Of a stretch of 64,000 bases of DNA, positions 29,225 to 36,829 are shown piece by piece. The stretch is from Marinobacter sp. SS21 (GTDB taxonomy: Bacteria; Pseudomonadota; Gammaproteobacteria; Pseudomonadales; Oleiphilaceae): positions 62,001 to 126,000 of the forward strand of contig NZ_JAQNDA010000004.1 of assembly GCF_028369065.1 (NCBI RefSeq), read 5' to 3'. Numbering within the stretch: position 1 is the stretch's first letter; each line of letters begins with the position of its first letter. The position numbers and the translations under genes were made by a program. The notes beneath the pieces were generated by a model that ran no database searches, was not told the DNA's origin, and saw only the letters and a program-made list of their open reading frames with translations.

Positions 29225-29959
29225 ATGAAACCGGTCATGTTAGCTCTGGTGATGATTGTAGCGTTGGCGGGGTGTGCCACCACCGAACGACGATACAGCG
29301 CAGATGCGCAGGATCCGAACTTGGTGGTTCGGCAGATTCTGAGCCAATGGAAAAAACAGCTGGCGTCGGGGGTGGCCTGCCAGGATGACAATCGCAGCGG
29401 GGACTTGAATGACTGCGATGATTTAATGCGTCGGTTGTTTGCCCTGTATTCGGCTTTCCCGCGTAACGAACGGGTGCAGTTTGCGATAGCCGTTGTCAGC
29501 TATCACACCGGTCGCTACGAGCAGGCAGGAAACTTCCTGGATCAGGTATTGAGGGGCCAGCGTCCGCGTTCGGAGGCTACCGCTTTGAGAGCGCGGATCG
29601 CGCTTGAGCAAGGCAATGTAGAGCGAGCCCGCACTCTGCTGAACGCTCAGATCCAACTTCACCCGATGGATTCGATGCTGCATGAACTGATGGCGTCGGT
29701 CTATTTCATGGATCAGCATACACATCGTGCCTTTGAGGCGTTGGCGGTTTCTCAGCGTCTTGGCGCGCCGCTTTGGCGCATTGCTTACCATCGAGGCTTG
29801 CTGTTTGAGCAGAGCGGCAACCAAGCGGCGGCATGTGAACACTATGCCGAAGCCTTTAGTCGGCGCCCGGATTTCCAAATCGCTCAGGGCCGCTTGGTGG
29901 CGCTTGCCGACCACGTAGGCTGTTTCGAGTTGGCAAAATTGGTTGGAGAACGCTCATGA
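29225..29959 (+). CDS. tadD: TadD-like TPR lipoprotein
   Basis: A 244-residue precursor with a lipoprotein signal (VALAGC) and a helical repeat region resembling three to four TPRs (for example FAIAVVSYHTGRYEQAGNFLDQVLRGQ, ALRARIALEQGNVERARTLLNAQIQLHP). TadD-type lipoproteins assist secretin assembly. The ATG at 29225 with AGGAG was chosen over 29207. Its stop overlaps the cpaF start (ATGA). Confidence 0.83.
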   Translation: MKPVMLALVMIVALAGCATTERRYSADAQDPNLVVRQILSQWKKQLASGVACQDDNRSGDLNDCDDLMRRLFALYSAFPRNERVQFAIAVVSYHTGRYEQAGNFLDQVLRGQRPRSEATALRARIALEQGNVERARTLLNAQIQLHPMDSMLHELMASVYFMDQHTHRAFEALAVSQRLGAPLWRIAYHRGLLFEQSGNQAAACEHYAEAFSRRPDFQIAQGRLVALADHVGCFELAKLVGERS

Positions 29960-31275
29960 CTATGGAATTCGGTATCGACGGGACGGCGGAGTTGTTGCGC
30001 AAGGCTCGACATTGCTTACACCAGCGCCTGATCAACTCTGTGGAGGTCGAGCAGCCATGGATGAACGACCGGGACGAGCTGGACAAGCGAATCCTGAGGT
30101 TGCTGGAGCGATTGCAAGACGAGACCGGAAAGCAGTTCAGCCCTGACCACCGCCGCTTACTCTGTCGCCAGGTGGCTGATGAGGTGACGGGATTTGGACC
30201 GCTGGCGGAGCTTATGGCCGATTCGTCGATCACGGATATTCTGGTAAATGGTGCTAGCAATATTTGGGTTGACCGAGGGGGCTTGCTGCAAAAAACCGAT
30301 CACTCATTCGATGACGAAGCCCACGTCCGGCGATTTGTTGATCGATTTGTTGCCTTTCAGGGCAAGCAGCTAGATTCAAACAATCCCACGGTCGATGCCC
30401 GGCTCCCTGATGGCAGCCGGATGCATGTCGTGATCCCGCCACTGAGCCAGGGAGGCACCGTTATTAGCATCCGGCGTTTTCAAACCTCCCACTCATCGCT
30501 GCACGATTTGGTGGTGGTTGGGATGCTCTCTCCGCCTATGGCCGAGTTCCTGTCACTGGTCGTAAAGGGGGGGGTCAACCTCGTGATTGCCGGTGGCGCT
30601 GGTGCGGGTAAAACGACTCTGCTGAACGCTATGTCCGAGGCGATTCCTGCCCAGGAGCGCATCATCACTATTGAGGAATCCGCAGAGCTGGCGTTGCGCC
30701 ATCCCCATGTGGTGACGTTGGAGAGTCGTCAGGGTAACAGCGAGGGCGTGGGTCGAGTTGATTTGCGTAATCTGCTTCGGAATGCCCTTCGGATGCGTGC
30801 GGACCGCATCATCGTCGGCGAAGTTCGTGGAGAGGAGGTGTTCGACATGCTGCAGGCAATGAATGTCGGGCACGACGGAAGCCTGACGACCGTACATGCC
30901 AATAACCCCCAGCAGGTTCTCAAGCGGCTCGAAACTTTGGCATTACTTGCCGATGGCCGGGCTTCCCGAGCCGCCATCCAGAACATGATCAACGGTGCCG
31001 TCCAGATTATCGTGCAGGTGGCTCGTATGAGTGATGGCCGCCGCCGGGTTACCAGTATCTGTGAGGTAGTGGAACGTAGCGATAGGTCCGAGGTGATTGA
31101 GTTGTTCCGCCTCAGCCGGCGGCAACCGTCCAGCTCGGCGGCAGTTGCCGATAATGGGTATGAGCATGTTCATTGTGAGCGTCGCCCGGAGTGTCTAGCC
31201 ACCATCCAGGCGAAAGAGTACGCGCTGACGGCCGAGTTGAAGGAACTTTGGCACATCACGGAGCCAGACAGATGA
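29956..31275 (+). CDS. cpaF: Tad pilus assembly ATPase CpaF/TadA
   Basis: Hexameric secretion ATPase that powers pilus assembly. The 439-residue protein has an N-terminal domain with FGPLAELMADSSITDILVNG, Walker A GGAGAGKTT at 213-221, the Asp box IITIEESAEL, Walker B region ADRIIVGEVRGEEVFDMLQAMNVGHDGSLTTVHAN with the His-box, and a C-terminal CpaF-type segment. It is coupled to tadD and tadB by ATGA overlaps. This is the most secure Tad assignment in the locus. Confidence 0.95.
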   Translation: MTMEFGIDGTAELLRKARHCLHQRLINSVEVEQPWMNDRDELDKRILRLLERLQDETGKQFSPDHRRLLCRQVADEVTGFGPLAELMADSSITDILVNGASNIWVDRGGLLQKTDHSFDDEAHVRRFVDRFVAFQGKQLDSNNPTVDARLPDGSRMHVVIPPLSQGGTVISIRRFQTSHSSLHDLVVVGMLSPPMAEFLSLVVKGGVNLVIAGGAGAGKTTLLNAMSEAIPAQERIITIEESAELALRHPHVVTLESRQGNSEGVGRVDLRNLLRNALRMRADRIIVGEVRGEEVFDMLQAMNVGHDGSLTTVHANNPQQVLKRLETLALLADGRASRAAIQNMINGAVQIIVQVARMSDGRRRVTSICEVVERSDRSEVIELFRLSRRQPSSSAAVADNGYEHVHCERRPECLATIQAKEYALTAELKELWHITEPDR

Positions 31276-32147
31276 TGGCGGCACTCTTGCTGGTGGGCGT
31301 GGTGCTGGTGCTCCTTTGGTCGGCAGGGCTGGTTGTTCGAAATCTGACGCGGCATCGGTCTGCAGGCGAGGGGGCAAACCTGTATACCAGCCAGCGGAAC
31401 CCGACTCAACTGGGTCGTTGGCTGCGGGTGCTGGGTCTTGACCTGGAGCCACTGCTTTTTGTCGCGGGACTGGTGCTTTGCTGCACAGCGGTGGGGTTGA
31501 TCGTTTTAACGCTGTACCCAGATCGCGCCGGGTTTGCCCTGTTGGCGGGCGCAACCTTCTTGCCCGCCGCGTTGATCCTCATGCGGGACCTGGTGCAGCG
31601 CCGGGCCGAAGCATTCGACCACAATCTGGTCGATGTCCTGGATCTGCTGGGCGTGTTGACTGCCAGCGGTGTGCCACTGTTAAAGGCGCTGGAGGCCTCA
31701 GCTAAAGGAGGCGCGAGCGCGACAGGCAAGCCGCTTGGAGAGTTGGTGGCACGATTGCGTTACGGCGAAACCATCGAAGCGGCGACCGACGGAATGCTGC
31801 AGCTGTTTCGCACGGATGGCTGCCGTCTGTTTGTTATGACCCTCCGGCTTTACTGGCATGAAGGCGGACAGCTTGACGCGCTGATTCGAGCGCTCGTCAC
31901 TGTACTACGTCAGCGGCGCTCAGACCAAATGGCACTTCGTGGGCAGTTGGCAGGGGCGAAGTACGCCTTGGTGATGGCCGCTGGTTTGCCTTATCTGCTC
32001 ATACCTTTTTTGAACTGGAAAGAGCCTGATTGGTTGCTGCCGTTGACCTCTCATCCGGCTGGTCCGGGCCTGCTGTATGCGGCGATTGTCTGCCAAGTGA
32101 TTGGTTTTCTTTGGATGCGGGTGATTTTGAGGAGTCCCAAATGGTAG
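31272..32147 (+). CDS. tadB: Tad inner-membrane platform protein TadB
   Basis: A 291-residue type II secretion F-domain protein. N-terminal membrane helices (MMAALLLVGVVLVLLWSAGLVV and LEPLLFVAGLVLCCTAVGLIVLTLY) precede the cytoplasmic T2SSF domain (about 110-235, DVLDLLGVLTASGVPLLKALEASAKGG). A C-terminal helix pair follows. The ATG at 31272 overlaps the cpaF stop by 4 bp; the longer reading from 31191 lies inside cpaF. Its stop overlaps the tadC start. Confidence 0.88.
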   Translation: MMAALLLVGVVLVLLWSAGLVVRNLTRHRSAGEGANLYTSQRNPTQLGRWLRVLGLDLEPLLFVAGLVLCCTAVGLIVLTLYPDRAGFALLAGATFLPAALILMRDLVQRRAEAFDHNLVDVLDLLGVLTASGVPLLKALEASAKGGASATGKPLGELVARLRYGETIEAATDGMLQLFRTDGCRLFVMTLRLYWHEGGQLDALIRALVTVLRQRRSDQMALRGQLAGAKYALVMAAGLPYLLIPFLNWKEPDWLLPLTSHPAGPGLLYAAIVCQVIGFLWMRVILRSPKW

Positions 32148-32965
32148 TCAATTATCTGTTGGACTTGGCAATTGGGGGCTTGTTGGTGTGCTGCCTGGCG
32201 CTGACTATGGTGCTGAATCAGCCTGAGTTGAAGCTTGACGTGCTTTCAGGCCGGCAAAATGGCCGCTTTCCTCAGTGGCTATTTCCCGCCCGGCTGATCC
32301 GGCAGGCGGGGTTTATGCCGGATCAACTGCTGCTGATCTATTGGCCTTCAAAACTCATATTACTGGGTTTAGCACCGCTGGTACTGCTGCAACTGCAGCC
32401 GGCAGCACCTTGGTGGGCTTGGCTCTGGACTGGAGTATTCGGATTCGTAAGCGCAGACCTCTATCTGTGGCGGCGACGACAACGCCGCCGTCAGAGGCTG
32501 CGCGGTAGCTTGAGTTTTTTTGTCGATCTGATGAATGGCCACCTGAAGTCCGGTTCGCCGGTTGGCCAGGCCTTTACTCTGGCGGCGCGCTTTGGGTTCG
32601 AACCTGGCCATCCGCTGGCCGCTGAAGTGCGGCTGATTTCACGGGAGGTCGCGGCTGGTCAGAGCTTCGCCGAGTCGTTCGCCCGCATGTATGAGCGCAC
32701 CGGCACCGAGGAAATACGGCGGTTGGCCTCCGTTATTGAAGTGGGGCGCAGTACCGGTGCTTCCATCCGCGACACCCTGGCCAGGCAGGCGGAGGTTCTG
32801 CGCGAGCAGCAGACAGAAATCAATCGCAAACTGCTTAGCCAGAGAAGCATCATGATGCTGCTCGCAATGATGCTGGTGGGAATGCCGATGTTTGGTGTGA
32901 TTGTCCTGTTCCCGGCCGCGGTCAAGGTGTTCGAAATCTTCACACTGCTAAGAGCGCTCTTCTGA
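32141..32965 (+). CDS. tadC: Tad inner-membrane platform protein TadC
   Basis: A 274-residue partner of TadB with the same fold. N-terminal helices and then the T2SSF domain (about 120-245): FFVDLMNGHLKSGSPVGQAFTLAARF and REQQTEINRKLLSQRSIMMLLAMMLVGMPMFGVIVLFPA. GAGGAG precedes the ATG, which overlaps the tadB stop. It is the last canonical Tad gene; a second pilin-like gene follows after about 40 bp. Confidence 0.88.
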   Translation: MVVNYLLDLAIGGLLVCCLALTMVLNQPELKLDVLSGRQNGRFPQWLFPARLIRQAGFMPDQLLLIYWPSKLILLGLAPLVLLQLQPAAPWWAWLWTGVFGFVSADLYLWRRRQRRRQRLRGSLSFFVDLMNGHLKSGSPVGQAFTLAARFGFEPGHPLAAEVRLISREVAAGQSFAESFARMYERTGTEEIRRLASVIEVGRSTGASIRDTLARQAEVLREQQTEINRKLLSQRSIMMLLAMMLVGMPMFGVIVLFPAAVKVFEIFTLLRALF

Positions 32966-33004
32966 GCCGCTATCAAATCTACGCCACAGAGTGGAGCCAA
33001 CGAC

Positions 33005-34159
33005 ATGCCAAAGTATCATCATTTTTGCCGGATGCCCGGGGTACCTGGTCGGGAGGCTGGTTTTGTGATTACCCTGGAGTTGCTGTTGATCGTGACCATC
33101 CTGGTGTTGGGCTCCATGGTGGGCATTGTTGCGATCCGTGACGCTCTGGTAAAACAGTATGTGAACAGCCAATCACAGCAGGCCATTGTGGCGGATGCCG
33201 GCGGCAAGGTGCTCGGCAAGGCCGTGGATTTCGACGAACACGACGCTCCCAGAATAGTCTTGATCGATCGCTCCTTGCCTCGCAGCTATCGCACCCTGAT
33301 TGGGGTGCGAGATGATCGCTTTACATCTCGCGAGGCGGTCTATTATGCCGGTCCAAACTGCAGCGGCGTGCCGTGCCTGAAAGGCATCAGCGACGAGAGC
33401 AGCGATAGCGTGGGCGTCGATGGTCTCGTGGGCACAGGGAATGTTAGCTATTTCAATGCACTGCAACGAGGACCCAATTACGCTGTGGGCCGTAGTGGCG
33501 ATGGCCTGTCCGGAGCGTTGTACCGGGATTCGGGTGCTGCCTGCCCGGTCGCTATCGGCGACATCCGGTCTCGCTGGATCTCCCAGAAGGTGGTGGCGGG
33601 GCCGCCTTGCGAACCGATTGATTTGATGGAAGAAACTCGGGCCTCTGCGTTTACCGGCTGCCTGGTCAGCCTGCTTGAACCGTGCGAGTGTCCGCCGGGC
33701 TACCAGAATCAGGATGACGTGCTAAGCAATTACCTGCCATTGGTGGATACGTTACTGGGCACCACGCTCGCCACCGTCAACCTGTTGCTGCTGCCGACTG
33801 GGCAGCAACTTGCTCCGGTAGAAGTCGGCAGCCTTTGCTGTCCCGAAGCCATGGCGCTGCAGAACGATAACGTGGTCAATGCCATTGTGTATGTAGTTCT
33901 AGACCGGCTTCTCGGCCAGCTGGATCTGTCGCTCTTCCCCGGGGTTCAGGCGGCACTCCATGAATTGCTGGCGCCTTTGCAGGGGGATCTCAGCTGTGCG
34001 GCCTCAATAGAACTGCGCAGCGCTGTTTCTGTCCCTGATCCGGTTCTGCCGTCACAGAATGTGCTCGATCAGTTTACCGCACCGTTTTCGCTGAGTCAGC
34101 CTGCGGGTCAGTCAGGCGTCTGGATGTCGGTACCGCCAACGCCAGGAGAGGGTTGGTAA
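33005..34159 (+). CDS. Large cysteine-rich minor pilin-like protein
   Basis: A 384-residue protein whose N-terminus copies the major pilin: a leader ending in Gly (GREAG) followed by FVITLELLLIVTILVLGSMVGIVAI, again with Glu at +6. The large remainder has no family I recognise. It contains more than ten cysteines (PNCSGVPC, LEPCECPPG, LCCPEA) that suggest disulfides, which the DsbA encoded at 6.3 kb could form. Position at the end of the operon suggests a minor or tip pilin, in the place of TadE/TadF/TadG, none of which is otherwise present. Confidence 0.65.
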   Translation: MPKYHHFCRMPGVPGREAGFVITLELLLIVTILVLGSMVGIVAIRDALVKQYVNSQSQQAIVADAGGKVLGKAVDFDEHDAPRIVLIDRSLPRSYRTLIGVRDDRFTSREAVYYAGPNCSGVPCLKGISDESSDSVGVDGLVGTGNVSYFNALQRGPNYAVGRSGDGLSGALYRDSGAACPVAIGDIRSRWISQKVVAGPPCEPIDLMEETRASAFTGCLVSLLEPCECPPGYQNQDDVLSNYLPLVDTLLGTTLATVNLLLLPTGQQLAPVEVGSLCCPEAMALQNDNVVNAIVYVVLDRLLGQLDLSLFPGVQAALHELLAPLQGDLSCAASIELRSAVSVPDPVLPSQNVLDQFTAPFSLSQPAGQSGVWMSVPPTPGEGW

Positions 34160-34163
34160 CGCC

Positions 34164-34215
34164 GAAGGAACCTCTGAATACCACAGGCGATCGGGAGTTA
34201 TTCAGCGGTTCCTTC
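34164..34215. repeat. Hairpin repeat related to the MITE ends
   Basis: A 17-bp inverted repeat with one mismatch (34164-34180 and 34199-34215), starting 5 bp after the minor pilin stop. Read on the minus strand, 34183-34215 aligns with the end of the element at 57458. It looks like two element ends joined without the interior. It may also act as a transcript end, but it has no T-run. Confidence 0.6.
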
Positions 34216-34371
34216 AGTGGTAGCGGATGGGGCACCGGCTAGATGATTGGTGAACGCCAACCTGGCCCCTATTCCTGCGTGCCAGGTTGGCGCCTCGTTA
34301 CGGTGAGGTGGGAGCTAACTTGGACTCTCATTCAGCCTGTCCGAAATGAGTGGTTGTGCGGTGGCGAGTGC

Positions 34372-36465
34372 TTATTCCACTGGGCCTGGTTGGAAGCGGG
34401 GTTCAATTTCCTCGGGCTGACAGGGCCTACCGGTGAGATAGCCTTGAATAAGATGACAGCCGCCTTCTCTCAGGTATTCCAGTTGCTCTGGGGTTTCCAC
34501 GCCTTCGGCGACGATGGCCAATTGCATCGCCTTCGCCAGGGCAATGATGGCATCCACAACCGCATAGTTGCCGTTTGCGCTTTCGATGTCCGTCACAAAG
34601 CAACGATCGATCTTCAGTATGTCCACTGGCAGTTGCTTGAGCTGACTCAGGGACGAGAAACCTGTGCCAAAGTCGTCCAGCGCAATGCGTAAACCATCGG
34701 CACGAAGTGTTTGCAGGTACGCCAGTGTCATGTCCTGGTTGCCCATGAAGACACTTTCGGTGACCTCCAGTTCAATTTCGTGGGCCCGGGCCCCGGTCTG
34801 CGCCAAGATTGCATGCACTTTTTGATCAAACTGGGATTGGTTGAGCTGATGCCCCGACACATTGACGGCGATAGGAACCGTTTGAAAGCCGGACTCGCGC
34901 CAGGCAACCGCTTGTCGGCATGCGGCTCGCAATACATAGTCACCTAGGGCGAGGATCTGGCCAGTCTCCTCTGCAAGAGGAATGAACTCGCCGGGGGACA
35001 CGAACCCCAGGCTCGGAGAATGCCAACGAAGCAGTGCCTCCATGCCGTGCAGCGCACCGCTTTGCGCGCAGACTTTCGGTTGGTACACCAATGTCAGCTC
35101 TTCCCGCAGTATCGCGGTCCTCAGAGCCGACTCCATGGTCAGGGCTCGATTCGCCGCACGTTCGAGTTCCGGGCTGTAGTCACCACGTCGGGTTTCCTGG
35201 TTGATATTGATGGTTTTCGCCGCCAGAGCGCTCTGCTGTATCAGCTTATCCACGGCCACGTCACCGGCTTTACAGGTTGCAATGCCAATTCGCGGCTGGA
35301 ACGACAAGGAATAATTTGCAAGTTCTACAGTTTGAGCAAATGCGGAAACGATGAGGTGACGCAGTCGTTCCGTCAGATCCATCTGGGAGGGCAAGGGCGC
35401 CAAAATATGGAACTCACCTTTCCCGGTGCTGGCCAGGAATAACCCGGCGGTTGTGTTGCGCTTCGCAAGCTCGCTATCAACACGTTTCATCAAGTGGCGT
35501 AGCAATTGGGCAATGTGGCTGCGGGCATCATTGGTGACTCGACGCCCCACACTGTCCTCAAGGCTGTCCAGATTATCGAGGCAAAGCCTGATCAGAGCCA
35601 GTTCCAGACCTGGATGCTCGTTTGAGAATTTTTGTAGCCGTTGGATCAGGTGAGCCTGATTGGGCAGTCCTGTGATGGGGTCGGTCAGAGACAGTGTTTC
35701 AATTTGCTGTTTCTGTGTTTCCTGCTCGGTTATGTCCCGGACGATGCACAGCCGCTCGTTGCCCGCTGAAGTGGCAAAGCGCAGTTCAAAAAACATATCA
35801 ATTCCAGCGTGTTCTACCCGAATCATTCGCTCATTGACCGCTTCAATGGGGGCCGCATAGATCGCCTCCAGCTTTGCGCCGATGCTCAGCTTGTCCAGCA
35901 GAGGGAGCGGTAAGTCATTGCTGAGTTTGGTGTCGGTGAGCCGATTGGCGGCGTCGAAGCGCAGGATACTGTCCGGTAGCGCAGACAACAGCGCTTGTTG
36001 TTCCGACCGTTTTTGTTCCAACGCTTGGTGGTTTCTATGTGCCTGAACAATATGATGAATCCGTTGCCTCAGCAGGGTGGTCCGAAAAGGTTTGGTAATG
36101 AAGTCATTGGCGCCTGCGGCCAAAGAGGCCTGGATGGATTCGAGGTCATCACTACCGGTCAACATAATAATGGGCGTGTTGGCGTTCAAATCACCGTCGC
36201 GGATTAACCTGCAGGCTTTGAATCCATCCATTCCTGGCATTCGGACATCGAGCAGCACTATGTCAAAGAGTGTCTTGGTCAGGGCATTTATGCCTGTTTC
36301 CCCATCGGCAGCTTCAGAAATCCTGATATCTTCACAAGCCAAGGCTTCGCGCAGGTGCATACGGCATAGCGTGTCATCGTCAATCACTAAAACCTCGAGG
36401 GAGGCGGCGTTGCTGTTGGATCCAGCGTTGTTGCGCAGCTGAGGTCTGACTCTGGCGTCTTGCAT
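34372..36465 (-). CDS. Response regulator with PAS, degenerate GGDEF and EAL domains (c-di-GMP phosphodiesterase)
   Basis: A 697-residue regulator. Receiver domain about 24-145 with phosphoacceptor D73 in VLLDVRMPG; PAS-like domain about 155-250; GGDEF domain with active site GKGEF (348-352), hence unlikely to make c-di-GMP; EAL domain about 445-690 with EAL (476-478), LEVTES, DDFGTG (597-602) and AEGVET (653-658), all intact. I therefore predict a phosphorylation-controlled phosphodiesterase. It is divergent from the hybrid kinase and shares its enhancer region, so the kinase HPt may also feed this receiver. Confidence 0.88.
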   Translation of the reverse strand: MQDARVRPQLRNNAGSNSNAASLEVLVIDDDTLCRMHLREALACEDIRISEAADGETGINALTKTLFDIVLLDVRMPGMDGFKACRLIRDGDLNANTPIIMLTGSDDLESIQASLAAGANDFITKPFRTTLLRQRIHHIVQAHRNHQALEQKRSEQQALLSALPDSILRFDAANRLTDTKLSNDLPLPLLDKLSIGAKLEAIYAAPIEAVNERMIRVEHAGIDMFFELRFATSAGNERLCIVRDITEQETQKQQIETLSLTDPITGLPNQAHLIQRLQKFSNEHPGLELALIRLCLDNLDSLEDSVGRRVTNDARSHIAQLLRHLMKRVDSELAKRNTTAGLFLASTGKGEFHILAPLPSQMDLTERLRHLIVSAFAQTVELANYSLSFQPRIGIATCKAGDVAVDKLIQQSALAAKTININQETRRGDYSPELERAANRALTMESALRTAILREELTLVYQPKVCAQSGALHGMEALLRWHSPSLGFVSPGEFIPLAEETGQILALGDYVLRAACRQAVAWRESGFQTVPIAVNVSGHQLNQSQFDQKVHAILAQTGARAHEIELEVTESVFMGNQDMTLAYLQTLRADGLRIALDDFGTGFSSLSQLKQLPVDILKIDRCFVTDIESANGNYAVVDAIIALAKAMQLAIVAEGVETPEQLEYLREGGCHLIQGYLTGRPCQPEEIEPRFQPGPVE

Positions 36466-36506
36466 GTGGCACCTGTATTCAGCGTGGGTCGGTTGCCGCT
36501 GCTCGC

Positions 36507-36522
36507 AGCCAAATGTGTGCCA
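36507..36522 (-). promoter_or_regulatory. Candidate sigma54 promoter of the phosphodiesterase gene
   Basis: Minus strand TGGCAC-acatt-TGGC: perfect -24 box, conserved GC at -12 and correct spacing. Predicted start about 36496, a leader of about 31 nt. Confidence 0.6.
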
Positions 36523-36609
36523 AGGTCAAATTTCCCGTTGATTTAATAGACAGTTGTCTGCACTGGCAGTTGTTTGCGCATTTGGGACGTGAGGGGGCTC
36601 TTCAAAATA

Positions 36610-36655
36610 TTTGCAAATTGCAAATGGCACCAGGGTTTTCTTTGCAAAATGCAAA
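36610..36655. promoter_or_regulatory. Paired LuxO-type enhancer dyads in the divergent control region
   Basis: TTTGCAAATTGCAAA (36610-36624) is a perfect 7-1-7 dyad, and TTTGCAAAATGCAAA (36641-36655) differs by one base. Both contain an exact TTGCA-W3-TGCAA. They are 31 bp apart, three helical turns, and lie about 97-152 bp from the predicted start points on both sides, so they could serve both divergent promoters. Confidence 0.75.
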
Positions 36656-36718
36656 TGATATCGAGCTTCAACTACATGGGTTTACTCCAACTGGTTGTAA
36701 AATAAAACTAAAATAATG

Positions 36719-36734
36719 TGGTCCTTATTTTGCT
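36719..36734 (+). promoter_or_regulatory. Candidate sigma54 promoter of the hybrid kinase gene
   Basis: TGGTCC-ttatt-TTGCT has full -12 box TTGC and correct GG-to-GC spacing. Predicted start about 36745. Confidence 0.6.
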
Positions 36735-36748
36735 TTGCAAATTTCAAA
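36734..36748. promoter_or_regulatory. LuxO-type dyad overlapping the kinase promoter start point
   Basis: TTTGCAAATTTCAAA, one base off the perfect dyad. It overlaps the -12 end and the predicted +1, a position expected for repression rather than activation. It may give negative feedback on the kinase gene. Confidence 0.5.
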
Positions 36749-36829
36749 TAGAAATATGTGGGGCGCGGCCATGAACTTTGATCATGAAAGTTGTTGTATT
36801 CGCCGACAAGGGCATGGGAGTGATTCGTT

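Noticed and set aside
36625..36645. TGGCAC followed by TTGC between the two enhancer dyads
   Set aside because: The boxes are 11 bp apart instead of 5, so this is not a sigma54 promoter.
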